NCBI GenBank assembly: GCA_046483285.1
Contig: JAWODN010000055.1
Span: 54,328 to 118,327, forward strand
DNA: 64,000 nucleotides
Direction of reading: 5' to 3'
DNA from: CAYRTV01 sp046483285
Lineage (GTDB): Bacteria > Acidobacteriota > Aminicenantia > Aminicenantales > Aminicenantaceae
A program made the position numbers and the translations under genes. How positions within the stretch are numbered: the stretch's first letter is position 1; every line of letters starts with the position of its first letter. Under the pieces are notes generated by a model. That model was not told the origin of the DNA. It did not search any database and was given only the letters and a program-made list of their open reading frames with translations. Shown here piece by piece: positions 50,093-59,322 of this stretch.

Positions 50093-51252
50093 GATTGTTT
50101 TCCCGAAAGCTCCGCCGGATCAGCTCCGGCTGTTTTAAAGTGAAACGCTTGGGTAAGGCGGGCCGCACGGTTCCATGAAAACCGCCCTATGCGTTTCCCG
50201 CCTGCCTGTATCAGCTGTTCCCTGACAGCATCATCCTCCAATCCCCGCCTCATGACCCGGGCCATATCCTCAGGGGAGCGGGGATCAAAATACAAAGCGG
50301 CGTCTCCCCCGATTTCAGGCAGAGCCGGGGCCCGGGACGCCGCCACCGGAACCCGGCAAGCTGCGGCTTCCAAGAGAGGTAGTCCGAAACCTTCGCACAA
50401 AGACGGGAAAACGAACAGCCGGGCTCCCCGGTATAACGCCGGAACCTCTTCCCGGGGAAGGTAGGGCAGCCGTTTGACCCGGGAAGAAATCCGGAAGTCC
50501 TTTATTTTTTGCTGAACCGCCGGGGTGTCCCGCCCCGGTTTTCCGGCAATAACCATCTCCGTATCCGGGACATGTTGAAACAGAAGGTGACATGCCTCAA
50601 TCAACCTGGGTATGTTTTTCCGGGGCTCCTCCGTACCGATAAAAAAGATATATTCCTCCGGCAGGTTGTATTTTTCCCGAATGGATTTATCACTGCGGTT
50701 TTTCCGGGGATGAAAAAATCCCGTATCCACCCCATGATGGATGACGGCAATCTTTTGTCCGGAAAGAGAGAATTTTTTCATTATCATATCTTTCACATAA
50801 GAGGACACCGCCACTATTCCCTCCGCCTGGTGCAGCGCGCGGGAAAGCCCGGGCAGAAACAATCTGCGGGCTTCCTTATCCGCCCGCTGCGGTTGTTCTG
50901 CGAAAAAAAGATCATGAACCGTGATTATCTTTTTTCCCTTGGTCGGGCATATAAGAGGAACAGGAGAATGGGTTAAATCCAAATCCGTGTGAAAAAACTT
51001 GTCCAGCCGGGGCCCGCCCCATCTCGACCAGAAAAAATTCAGCCATTTTTGAGGATACCGGAATTCCTTAAACTCACACCTGCGAAATGGAGGCAGATGC
51101 TTCCGGTTGAACCTGTCTTTTAATGACGTGGAAAACAAATAATATTCATTGGAACGGTCGATATCCGCCAGAGAAAAAAGAAGATTTCCCCAGTATGTGC
51201 CCACACCCGTGGCTTCTTTTAGAAGCGGACGGATATCCAGCCCTATCCTCAT
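50089..51252 (-). CDS. Glycosyltransferase family 4
   Basis: Protein of 387 residues. RIGLDIRPLLKEATGVGTYWGNLL at the N-terminus, VHDLFFAE, HHGVDTGFF, FIGTEEPRKNIPRLIEACHLL and FPSLCEGFGLPLLEAAACRVPVAASRAPALPEI. Closely related in design to the preceding GT4, perhaps from duplication. First gene of the run that ends with the priming transferase. No Wzx, Wzy or export gene is in the window. Confidence 0.88.
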   Translation of the reverse strand: MRIGLDIRPLLKEATGVGTYWGNLLFSLADIDRSNEYYLFSTSLKDRFNRKHLPPFRRCEFKEFRYPQKWLNFFWSRWGGPRLDKFFHTDLDLTHSPVPLICPTKGKKIITVHDLFFAEQPQRADKEARRLFLPGLSRALHQAEGIVAVSSYVKDMIMKKFSLSGQKIAVIHHGVDTGFFHPRKNRSDKSIREKYNLPEEYIFFIGTEEPRKNIPRLIEACHLLFQHVPDTEMVIAGKPGRDTPAVQQKIKDFRISSRVKRLPYLPREEVPALYRGARLFVFPSLCEGFGLPLLEAAACRVPVAASRAPALPEIGGDAALYFDPRSPEDMARVMRRGLEDDAVREQLIQAGGKRIGRFSWNRAARLTQAFHFKTAGADPAELSGKQS

Positions 51253-51453
51253 TTCAGGCCTGCCTGTATGATGAGCGGACCGGGGCGGCCGGCAAAAATG
51301 TTTCTTGTGTCAATTTTGTCATAACCATACACATCACGGGAAAGAAAACAGTAAAAAGAATACCATGATTTTTATGAATAAGCCAGGGCCGGCGATCCGC
51401 GATCCGTTTGAATGCGAGACCTTGCTTTCCAGACCGGCCTGATGTTATTATGA
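51253..51453. other. Divergent gap with repeat fragments
   Basis: 201 bp between the GT4 gene and the M20 peptidase. 51270-51290 (ATGATGAGCGGACCGGGGCGG) resembles the start of the iadA/pyrK repeat, and 51373-51390 (ATGAATAAGCCAGGGCCGG) resembles the outer element end. A TTGACA on the minus strand (51308-51313) has no good -10. A plus-strand pair TTGCTT (51422-51427), 18 bp, TATTAT (51446-51451) could drive the peptidase. Confidence 0.35.
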
Positions 51454-51471
51454 ATGCGTCCGGACACAAAC

Positions 51472-52701
51472 ATGGATAAATTGGAAACAATCAGCCGCCG
51501 GATCGAATCGTATCGCAATGATATGATCGATATGCAAATCGAGCTTTGTTCCTATCCTGCTTTTTCGCCGGAATACGGGGGGGAAGGCGAGGCTAAAAAA
51601 GCTGAAGTCCTGCATCAATTTCTGGAAAAAAAGGGGTTTGACAATATCGATGTGATCAAGGTGAGCGACCTGGATGCTCCCAGCGGTTTTCGTCCCAATA
51701 TCATCGCCCGGTATCCCGGCCTGGATTCGTCTAAAACCATATGGATCATGACCCACATGGACGTCGTCCCCCCGGGTGAATTATCTCTATGGAGCGGAAA
51801 CCCCTTTAAAGCCTACGTGGAAGGCGGCAAAATATTCGGACGCGGCGTCGAGGACAATCAGCAGGATATGGTGGCCTCCTTATATGCGGTCAAAGCATTC
51901 CATGACTTGAAGATTTCTCCTGAATTCAATATCGGTATCGCTTTGGTGGCTGATGAGGAAACCGGGAACGAAAAGGGATTAAATTTTATTTTAAAAAACT
52001 CCAACCCTTTTCAGCCCCAGGATTTAATCATCGTTCCCGATGCCGGCAACAAAGACGGCACTATGATTGAAATCGCTGAGAAAAGCATTTACTGGATAAA
52101 AATCAAAACTCTGGGCGTTCAAACCCATGGGTCAACTCCGGAAAAAGGAAAAAACAGCTTTAAAGCGGCATCGTACCTCATTACCAAGCTGGACAAACTG
52201 TATAAAATTTTCAATCAGAATAATCCGATTTTTTCTCCACCGGTTTCAACTTTTGAACCCACGCGCAAAGAACCGAACGTCCCCAATATAAACACCATAC
52301 CGGGGGAAGATGTTTTTTATATGGACTGCCGCGTTCTGCCCGGTGTTCCCCTGGAAAATGTCGGAAAGGAAATCCGGAAGATCGCCCGCTCCGTCGAATC
52401 CCTGTTTCAAGTGAAGATTGAGCTGGTGGAGCTGGAAAAAACCCCGGCCTCTCCCACCACCTCCCCCGATGCCCCGGTCGTTCATGCTCTAAAGCGCGCT
52501 GTCAAGAGGGTTTACGGAAAGAACGCCGTGCCCACCGGAATCGGAGGAGGAACCGTCGCCGCCTGCTTCCGCCACGCTGATTATGCCGCCGCCGGCTGGT
52601 CGAAAATCCATGAAACCGCGCATCAGCCCAATGAGTATTGTGTTATTGAAAACATGGTGGGCGATGCCAAAGTTTACGCCCATATCTTTCTTAATGGATG
52701 A
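51472..52701 (+). CDS. M20-family metallopeptidase/deacetylase
   Basis: Protein of 409 residues from ATG 51472; another ATG 18 bases upstream is inside the predicted promoter. Zinc-site blocks: MTHMDVVPPGE (His and Asp), GRGVEDNQQDMVAS, VADEETGNEKG (catalytic Glu and ligand) and a C-terminal His in HETAHQPNEY. The dimerisation insert is normal in length. The group includes ArgE, DapE and small dipeptidases; substrate unclear. It is followed by cutA with overlapping stop and in-frame ATG. Confidence 0.88.
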   Translation: MDKLETISRRIESYRNDMIDMQIELCSYPAFSPEYGGEGEAKKAEVLHQFLEKKGFDNIDVIKVSDLDAPSGFRPNIIARYPGLDSSKTIWIMTHMDVVPPGELSLWSGNPFKAYVEGGKIFGRGVEDNQQDMVASLYAVKAFHDLKISPEFNIGIALVADEETGNEKGLNFILKNSNPFQPQDLIIVPDAGNKDGTMIEIAEKSIYWIKIKTLGVQTHGSTPEKGKNSFKAASYLITKLDKLYKIFNQNNPIFSPPVSTFEPTRKEPNVPNINTIPGEDVFYMDCRVLPGVPLENVGKEIRKIARSVESLFQVKIELVELEKTPASPTTSPDAPVVHALKRAVKRVYGKNAVPTGIGGGTVAACFRHADYAAAGWSKIHETAHQPNEYCVIENMVGDAKVYAHIFLNG

Positions 52702-52718
52702 ACCGCAAGGAGGGACCA

Positions 52719-53051
52719 TTGACTCCATATTTGATAATTTTCTGCACCGTTCCTGATAAAGAAAGCGGAATCAAAATAAGCAAAGCTCTGTTGAAATCCC
52801 GGTTGGCGGCCTGTGTCAACTCCGTTTCAGATGTGAATTCCATGTATTGGTGGAATCAAAACATCGAAGAGGGTAAAGAACGGCTTCTGATCATAAAAAC
52901 CCGCCGTGACCTCTATGCTGATTTGGAAAAAACCATCAAAAACATTCACCCTTACGATGTTCCCGAAATAGTGGCCCTGCCGGTGGCAGCCGGATCCGCC
53001 TCTTACCTGGAATGGATAAAATCCGAAACTGAATCCGGATCAAGCACTTAA
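52719..53051 (+). CDS. cutA: CutA-family protein
   Basis: Protein of 110 residues starting at TTG 52719, chosen because a strong aaggaggg lies just before it (an in-frame ATG at 52698 lacks one). The trimeric signal-like fold of CutA1 is recognised by FCTVPDKESGIKISKALLKSRLAACVN, YWWNQNIEEGKE and HPYDVPEIVALPV. Linked to divalent-metal tolerance; precise role unknown. The gene converges with the HDAC-like gene. Confidence 0.92.
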   Translation: MTPYLIIFCTVPDKESGIKISKALLKSRLAACVNSVSDVNSMYWWNQNIEEGKERLLIIKTRRDLYADLEKTIKNIHPYDVPEIVALPVAAGSASYLEWIKSETESGSST

Positions 53052-53076
53052 AACTTAAAAAAAGATTGAAAAGCCG

Positions 53077-54048
53077 TTATGTGAGCCAGAGCTTTCGATC
53101 GATTTTTCTGGCGGCTTTAATCGTATTGATATGAATATCCGCCACGTCTTCAATATCAAAAGCATAACCTCCCGCTAAAACAACCACCATGGGGATACGA
53201 CGGATCCGGGCGCTTTCGATAATCAAGTGATCCCGCTGCATCAAACCGGTCCGGGACAGTTCCAAACCTCCCAACTGGTCTTTGGCATACGGGTCCACGC
53301 CGGCCAGATAATAAATCAGCTCGGGCTGGAATTCATCATAAATCCGCGGGATATGCTTCGCCAGCTGCTTCATATACTCCTTGTCTCCGTCCCCCGACCA
53401 CAGCCCCACATCCAGAGTGCTGAAGGGCTTATCCGCCGGATAAATATCCATTTGATGAATTGAAAATGTGAAAGCATAGTCCTTATCCGCCAGGATGGAC
53501 GCGGTGCCATTCCCCTGGTGGACATCACAGTCCACCACCATTGCCCTTTCCAATTTGTCATCTTTTTTCATTTTCATCAAGGCCACGGCCACATCATTCA
53601 AAACACAAAAACCCTCGCCGTGGTCGGAATAGGCATGATGAAATCCTCCGCCGATATGAAAGCAAATCCGTTTATTCTCCAAAGCGTTCTGGGAAGCCTG
53701 GATGGTTCCGCCCACCATCAGCAAAGAAAACGACATCCCTTCCGGAGTAAAGGGCAGTTCCAAAGCCCTTTCCTCCGCCGGTGAAAGCTTCCCGGACTTC
53801 AACTTTTTCAAATATTTGGAGGTATGAGCCAGAAGAAGACTGTCATCAGAAGCCGGCTGCGGTTCAATAAAATGGCTGCGGCCGGCTCCCATGCTCAGCA
53901 ATTTCTCATAAATCAAACGGTATTTTTTAATGGGAAAAACATGCCCCCCCAAATCCAGCATCCAGTAAGCATCACTGTACACAAATTGAAAAGGGAAGCG
54001 GCGGCGATTCATCACATTTTTAACTTTGCTCCAATCAGCCATAATCAT
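53077..54048 (-). CDS. Histone-deacetylase-family hydrolase
   Basis: Protein of 323 residues of the arginase/deacetylase fold. Zinc-site motifs are visible: HIGGGFHHAYSDHGEGFCVLNDVA (charge-relay His pair), VVDCDVHQGNGT (Asp and His ligands) and LAGVDPYAKDQLGG (Asp ligand). Bacterial members hydrolyse acetylated small molecules or proteins. Alone between cutA and ppdK; partner unclear. Confidence 0.92.
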   Translation of the reverse strand: MIMADWSKVKNVMNRRRFPFQFVYSDAYWMLDLGGHVFPIKKYRLIYEKLLSMGAGRSHFIEPQPASDDSLLLAHTSKYLKKLKSGKLSPAEERALELPFTPEGMSFSLLMVGGTIQASQNALENKRICFHIGGGFHHAYSDHGEGFCVLNDVAVALMKMKKDDKLERAMVVDCDVHQGNGTASILADKDYAFTFSIHQMDIYPADKPFSTLDVGLWSGDGDKEYMKQLAKHIPRIYDEFQPELIYYLAGVDPYAKDQLGGLELSRTGLMQRDHLIIESARIRRIPMVVVLAGGYAFDIEDVADIHINTIKAARKIDRKLWLT

Positions 54049-54126
54049 CCAATTCCGCAGAAAACGCAGCAGCCGGGGAAAATACCTCCCGGCCGGAACC
54101 GGAGGGCTGTGCGGGCCCCGGGGCGG

Positions 54127-56841
54127 TTACCTGGATTTTTTCTTTGCCAGCGTGGCCTGGGCAGCCGTGAGCCGGGCGATGGGGACCTGATAGGCGGAAC
54201 AGCTCACATAATTCAGCTCTAAATCATCGCAGAAAACAATAGACCTGGGATCTCCTCCGTGAACACCGCAAATCCCCACTTTTAAATCAGGTTTTATTCC
54301 CCTTCCCTTTTTCACCGCCCACTCCATCAATTCACCCACGCCTTCTATATCCACGGTCATGAAGGGATCATCTTTCCAAATCCCATGGGTCAAATAATGA
54401 TTGATGAAAGCAGCGCCGTCATCCCGGGAAATACCAAAGGTGGTTTGAGTGAGGTCATTGGTTCCGAAGGAGAAGAAATCCGCTTCCCGGGCGACCTGGT
54501 CAGCGGTGATGGCGGCCCGGGGAATTTCAATCATGGTTCCTACGGTATAATCAAGATCTACCCCGTGACTTTGTATCAATTTTTCCGCCACGCCCACAAT
54601 GATTTTTTTCTGATCCTCCAATTCGTTGACACCGCCGATTAAGGGAACCATAATTTCCGGAAAGACTTTCCCGCCTTCTTCAGCCAGCTGGCACGCCGCC
54701 TCAAAAATGGCTGTGGCCTGCATTTCGATGATCTCGGGAAAAGTCACCCCCAGCCGGCAGCCGCGGTGGCCCAGCATGGGGTTGAACTCAGAAAGAGCCA
54801 CCACCCGGTCTAAAAGTTTTTCCATTTCCTTAACTTTAGGCGAACCGGTTTCCCCGGAAGCCTTCAGCTCAGCTAACTTGACCATCAGGTCTTCTTTTTT
54901 TGGTAAAAATTCATGCAGAGGCGGATCCAAGGTTCTAATGGTGACCGGATACCCCTTCATGGCTTTGAACAATTCATAAAAGTCTTTTCTCTGAAAAGGA
55001 AGCAGCTGATTCAAGTGCCGTCGGCGGTCTTCTTCGTTTTCGGACAGGATCATTTCTTTGATAATAGGCAGGCGTTCCCGCTCAAAAAACATATGTTCCG
55101 TCCGGGCCAAACCGATTCCCTCAGCCCCGAAAGCTACCGCTGTTTCGGCATCTTCAGGGGTATCCGCATTGGCCCGCACATTCAGGCGTCTCACATCATC
55201 CGCCCAGGAAAGCAGTTTGGAAAAGTACTGGTAGATTTGAGAATCTTCCGGCTTAAGCTCCCCCCGGATAACTTGAATGACTTCAGAAGGCTGAGTGGCC
55301 AATTCTCCTTCGAGCAGCTCACCGGTGGCGCCGTCGATCGAAATCGGATCTCCTTCCCGGATCATCTTATCTCCGGCCTTAAAAAATTTGCCTTCTTCGT
55401 TTATAGCGATTCCCCCGCACCCCACCACCGCCGGTTTGCCCATTTGACGCCCCACAATCGCGGCATGGGACGTCATGCCCCCAGTGGCGGTCAAAATCCC
55501 TTGAGAGGCGCTCATGCCGTGAATATCATCAGGCGAGGTTTCATCACGCACCAAAATGATCTTTTTCCCCTGCTCTTTCCATTCAACCGCATCATCTGCA
55601 GTGAAAACGGCCAGGCCGGAAGCCGCGCCGGGTGAGGCGGACAATCCTTGGGCCACCACCTCGTGTTTGGCTTTTTCTTCCATGTCGAAAACCGGATGCA
55701 GCAGTTGGTCCAGGGCCCCCGGCTCAACCTGCTGAAGGGCTTCTTCTTTACCGGCGATTTTTTCCTCGACCATATCCACGGCGATTCTCACCGCCGCCAA
55801 CCCGGTTCTCTTGCCGTTCCGGGTCTGGAGCATATACAGTTTCTTTTCCTGAATAGTGAATTCAAAATCCTGAACATCATGATAATGGTTTTCCAGTTTG
55901 GTGGTTATCTCCTGCAGTTGATGGAAAACTTCCTCCATTTGGTCCTTCAATTCTTGTATGGGGGAAGGCGTTCGTATGCCGGCGACCACGTCTTCTCCCT
56001 GGGCGTTGATCAAATATTCCCCGTACAATTCCTTTTCACCGGTAGCGGGATTCCTGGTGAATCCCACCCCCGTGCCGGAGGTGTCTCCAAAATTACCGAA
56101 AACCATCAACTGGACATTCACCGCTGTTCCTAAATCATCAGGAATATGGTTCAGTCTGCGGTAGGTGACAGCCCGGGGGTTGTCCCACGAACTGAAAACA
56201 GCGGAAACCGATTTGAACAATTGATCCATGACATCCTGAGGAAAAGGTGCTCCGGTTTCTTCTTTAACCACATCTTTATATTCGGAAACAATCTGTTCCA
56301 GAATTTCTTCAGGGATTTGAAAATCGTGGGTGATGTTGTGTTCTTGTTTTTTTTCTTTGAAAATGACATCAAATTTTTTATGGGGAATCCGCAGAACCAC
56401 ATCCCCGAACATCTGGATCAAGCGCCGGTAACAGTCCAGGGCGAAGCGCCTGTCTCCGCTTTTTTGGGCTAATCCTTCCACAGTTTCATCATTCAATCCA
56501 AGATTCAAAATGGTATCCATCATGCCCGGCATAGAAAATTTGGCACCGGAGCGGACTGAGACCAGCAGGGGGTTGGATTGATCTCCGAATTTTTGACCGG
56601 CCGACTCTTCCAGCCGGCCTAAATGGCTTAATATCTCTTCACGGACATCTTCAGGAAAAGTCTTGCCGGCTTCCAAAAAGAGATTGCAAACTTCCGTGGA
56701 AATGGTAAAACCGGGAGGCACGGGAATTCCGATCCCTCCCATTTCAGCCAGATTCGCGCCTTTGCCCCCCAGAAGGTCTTTCATTCCCTTGTGACCTTCG
56801 GCTTCATTTTGTGCGAAAAAATAAACATATTTTTGACTCAT
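54127..56841 (-). CDS. ppdK: Pyruvate phosphate dikinase
   Basis: Protein of 904 residues catalysing ATP + pyruvate + Pi to AMP + PEP + PPi, reversible. The ATP-grasp half begins YVYFFAQNEAEGHKGMKDLLGGKGANLAEM. The swivelling phospho-His domain has GGMTSHAAIVGRQMGKPAVVGCGG (catalytic His). The PEP/pyruvate barrel shows GIGLARTEHMFF, NPMLGHRGCRLG and GICGVHGGDP with the catalytic Cys. Full-length, no gaps. Suggests PEP/pyruvate cycling in a pyrophosphate-using metabolism. Confidence 0.97.
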   Translation of the reverse strand: MSQKYVYFFAQNEAEGHKGMKDLLGGKGANLAEMGGIGIPVPPGFTISTEVCNLFLEAGKTFPEDVREEILSHLGRLEESAGQKFGDQSNPLLVSVRSGAKFSMPGMMDTILNLGLNDETVEGLAQKSGDRRFALDCYRRLIQMFGDVVLRIPHKKFDVIFKEKKQEHNITHDFQIPEEILEQIVSEYKDVVKEETGAPFPQDVMDQLFKSVSAVFSSWDNPRAVTYRRLNHIPDDLGTAVNVQLMVFGNFGDTSGTGVGFTRNPATGEKELYGEYLINAQGEDVVAGIRTPSPIQELKDQMEEVFHQLQEITTKLENHYHDVQDFEFTIQEKKLYMLQTRNGKRTGLAAVRIAVDMVEEKIAGKEEALQQVEPGALDQLLHPVFDMEEKAKHEVVAQGLSASPGAASGLAVFTADDAVEWKEQGKKIILVRDETSPDDIHGMSASQGILTATGGMTSHAAIVGRQMGKPAVVGCGGIAINEEGKFFKAGDKMIREGDPISIDGATGELLEGELATQPSEVIQVIRGELKPEDSQIYQYFSKLLSWADDVRRLNVRANADTPEDAETAVAFGAEGIGLARTEHMFFERERLPIIKEMILSENEEDRRRHLNQLLPFQRKDFYELFKAMKGYPVTIRTLDPPLHEFLPKKEDLMVKLAELKASGETGSPKVKEMEKLLDRVVALSEFNPMLGHRGCRLGVTFPEIIEMQATAIFEAACQLAEEGGKVFPEIMVPLIGGVNELEDQKKIIVGVAEKLIQSHGVDLDYTVGTMIEIPRAAITADQVAREADFFSFGTNDLTQTTFGISRDDGAAFINHYLTHGIWKDDPFMTVDIEGVGELMEWAVKKGRGIKPDLKVGICGVHGGDPRSIVFCDDLELNYVSCSAYQVPIARLTAAQATLAKKKSR

Positions 56842-56870
56842 TGTCTTTCACTCCTCATTTTTAAAATCAG

Positions 56871-56890
56871 CCTGACCTATACCTTTCCTT
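56871..56890 (-). repeat. Short motif copy before ppdK
   Basis: CCTGACCTATACCTTTCCTT on the plus strand, i.e. AAGGAAAGGTATAGGTCAGG on the minus strand, about 30 bp before the ppdK start. Related to 18817-18833 and 28111-28130. Confidence 0.45.
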
Positions 56891-57058
56891 GTGGCCATGG
56901 GAGCCGTTCAGAAATGACACTCATGGCCGGCCTGCAGGGATGGGTGATACGGGATGATCTCCCGCCCGCCCGTGCCTCACATCTGCGGCAGCCGCTGCCC
57001 GGATATTACCCGGGCAAGGCAAAAAAAAAGAAACAAGCAAGCGGCGGGCGTCTTGAAT

Positions 57059-58276
57059 TTAAGCCAAATGCTTTCCTCTGGGCGAATAACGGCTTTGATA
57101 TTCCTTTAAACCCGCTTTTAATACCTGGATGGCCCTTTTCAAATCATCCTCTTTTAAAACATACGCCATCCGGACTTCATTGGTCCCTTTTCCCGGAGTG
57201 GAATAGAAACCCTGAGCCGGGGCCACCATGACGGTTTCATTCTCATAGCGAAAATCGGTCAGCATCCACCGGACAAAATGCTCGCTGTCCTCAACCGGAA
57301 GCTGGGCCATCATATAAAAAGCACCTTGCGGTTTATACACCGTCACTCCGGGAATATCCTGCATGGCTTCAAAAAACACATCCCGTCGCTTCTGATATTC
57401 GCGCTTGACCGGTGCAAAATAATCCCGGCCCATCCGGTATGCGGCCACCGCTGCTTTCTGCTCAAGTGTCGGCGGACACAACCGGGCCTGGGCGAACTTT
57501 AAGACCGATTTAAAGATATCCGGATTGCGGGTGATCACCGCTCCGATCCGGGCGCCGCAGCTGCTGAATCGCTTGGAAATGCTGTCAACCACGATCGCCC
57601 GGTCCTTGATCTCATCATACTCCAAAATGCTGACGTGTTTCTCCCCGTCATAGATAAACTCCTTGTACACTTCATCCGAGATAAGAAAGAGATCATGTTT
57701 TTTTACGATATCAACCACCCGCTCAATCTCCTCGGAAGTGTAAACCGTCCCGGTAGGGTTATTAGGTGAACAGAGTAAAAAAGCACGGGTTTTTGGGTTG
57801 ATACGAGCCTCGATTTCCTTTGCCGGCGGAAGCCGGAACCTGTTTTTAACATCCAGGGTAAGAGGAACGATATCAACATCGGCAAAACTGGCAAAGCCGT
57901 TGTAATTGGTATAAAAGGGTTCAGGAATAATGATGTTTTCTCCCACATCCGCCACCACGTTAAATGAAAAATGAATAGCTTCGGAGCCTCCGATAGTGAT
58001 AATGACATCGTCCTTGGTCAACGGAATATCATAACTGATAAAGTAATCGGCGATCGCCTGCTGCAGTTCAGACAGCCCCTGGGCCGGGCCGTAGCTGAGG
58101 ACTTTCTCATCAAAATTTTTAAACGCATCCCAGACCGCTTGCGGGGTCTCGATATCAGGCTGGCCGATATTGATGTAATAGACTTTAACGCCTTCCGCGA
58201 CGGCCTGGTCGGCATAGGGTTTAAGTTTGCGGATGGGAGACTCTTGTATTTCTTTGGCCCTTTTGGATATATTCAT
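57059..58276 (-). CDS. PLP-dependent aminotransferase (AspAT-like)
   Basis: Protein of 405 residues of fold type I class I aminotransferases. YYINIGQPDIETP, NNPTGTVYT (substrate Asn), ISDEVYKEFIYDGEKH (PLP Asp and Tyr) and SISKRFSSCGARIG (Schiff-base Lys in SxxK) are intact; C-terminal NEVRMAYVL contains the substrate carboxylate Arg. Closest in pattern to bacterial aspartate/alanine aminotransferases of anaerobes. The 217-bp gap to ppdK includes a short element-like motif and no gene. Confidence 0.92.
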   Translation of the reverse strand: MNISKRAKEIQESPIRKLKPYADQAVAEGVKVYYINIGQPDIETPQAVWDAFKNFDEKVLSYGPAQGLSELQQAIADYFISYDIPLTKDDVIITIGGSEAIHFSFNVVADVGENIIIPEPFYTNYNGFASFADVDIVPLTLDVKNRFRLPPAKEIEARINPKTRAFLLCSPNNPTGTVYTSEEIERVVDIVKKHDLFLISDEVYKEFIYDGEKHVSILEYDEIKDRAIVVDSISKRFSSCGARIGAVITRNPDIFKSVLKFAQARLCPPTLEQKAAVAAYRMGRDYFAPVKREYQKRRDVFFEAMQDIPGVTVYKPQGAFYMMAQLPVEDSEHFVRWMLTDFRYENETVMVAPAQGFYSTPGKGTNEVRMAYVLKEDDLKRAIQVLKAGLKEYQSRYSPRGKHLA

Positions 58277-58403
58277 TTATGATTCCCTCCGGCACATCTT
58301 CAAGAAGGTTTTGATTATTTCAAAACGACGGCTTTATGTCAATATCCCGGTGAATAAGCCGCAGCCTCTCCAAAACCATGACAGTTTGACCCATGAATCG
58401 TCC

Positions 58404-58473
58404 CGGATGATGAGCGGAACGGGGTTGCCGCAGATGCGAGGTGCCCCTATAATACACCACAAACGATGACAAT
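58404..58473 (+). repeat. Promoter-bearing short repeat ahead of pyrK
   Basis: TTGCCG (58425-58430), 17-bp spacer, perfect TATAAT (58448-58453), embedded in a repeat shared with 21831-21895 (GATGCGAGG, AATACACCAC, AAACGATGACAATC blocks). The pyrK start is 78 bp beyond the -10. Confidence 0.58.
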
Positions 58474-58530
58474 CCTTTTTGAACTGTTGCCATCCAGATG
58501 ATATTTTGATATTTATTATGGGGTTTGAGC

Positions 58531-59322
58531 ATGAAGGACATAAAAATTGACCCGCACGCGGAAATAATTGAAAAAACCACTTGGGGGGATTTTGTCCGGC
58601 TTAAACTGAAATCTTTTGAAATCGCAGAAAAAGCGAATCCCGGGCAATTTCTCATGGTCCGGGTTACAGAACAGCTCCATCCGCTGCTCCGGAGGCCTTT
58701 AAGCATTCATGACAAATCCCGGGACAGCATCGCAATATTTTTTCAAATCACCGGCACAGGAACCCTGATGCTCAGCCGGAAAAGGGAAGGCGACTGTCTG
58801 GATATTATGGGTCCTTTGGGAAAAGGTTTTGAAATCCCCCCCCAAGCCTCCGGAAAATCAGCCTTGGTGGGGGGAGGAAGAGGGATCGCTCCCATGGTTT
58901 TTCTCGCCCGACGGATGCAATCCCTCAACCATTCCTTTCGAATCTATTACGGAGCCCACTCCCGCATTCAACTTCCCCTTAAAGATGAATTGAGCCATCT
59001 CACCCTGTTCTGCTCAACCGAAGACGGCACATTCGGAACCCCGGGCCTGGTCACCTCTCTTCTGGAAAATCATTGTGACAAAGAACTTCCGGAAAGAATA
59101 TATGCCTGCGGCCCCGAGGCTATGCTGGAAGAGGTATCCCTGTTGTCCCAACGCTTACAAATTCCGGCCCAGCTTTCCCTTGAATCCGTAATGGGCTGCG
59201 GTTTCGGGGCTTGCTGGGGATGCGTCAAGCGGCTGAAAACAAAAGGACGTGAAGGATGGTATAAAATTTGTCAAAAAGGACCGGTCGTTCACGCCGAAGA
59301 CTTAGTGGGGAGGCAACCGTGA
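58531..59322 (+). CDS. pyrK: Dihydroorotate dehydrogenase B, electron transfer subunit
   Basis: Protein of 263 residues that carries electrons from PyrD to NAD+ through FAD and a [2Fe-2S] cluster. FAD block PLLRRPLSIHDKS, NAD-site GGGRGIAPMVFLA, and the C-terminal Cys cluster in ESVMGCGFGACWGCVKR plus a later KICQKG (four cysteines). ATG 58531 is preferred to TTG 58525. The last four bases overlap pyrD (GTGA). Confidence 0.95.
   Translation: MKDIKIDPHAEIIEKTTWGDFVRLKLKSFEIAEKANPGQFLMVRVTEQLHPLLRRPLSIHDKSRDSIAIFFQITGTGTLMLSRKREGDCLDIMGPLGKGFEIPPQASGKSALVGGGRGIAPMVFLARRMQSLNHSFRIYYGAHSRIQLPLKDELSHLTLFCSTEDGTFGTPGLVTSLLENHCDKELPERIYACGPEAMLEEVSLLSQRLQIPAQLSLESVMGCGFGACWGCVKRLKTKGREGWYKICQKGPVVHAEDLVGRQP

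Noticed and set aside
57000..57030. GCCCGG...CCGGGC hairpin next to an A-run as a terminator
   Set aside because: The T-run falls before the stem on the minus strand and an A-run follows it on the plus strand, so it fits neither direction.
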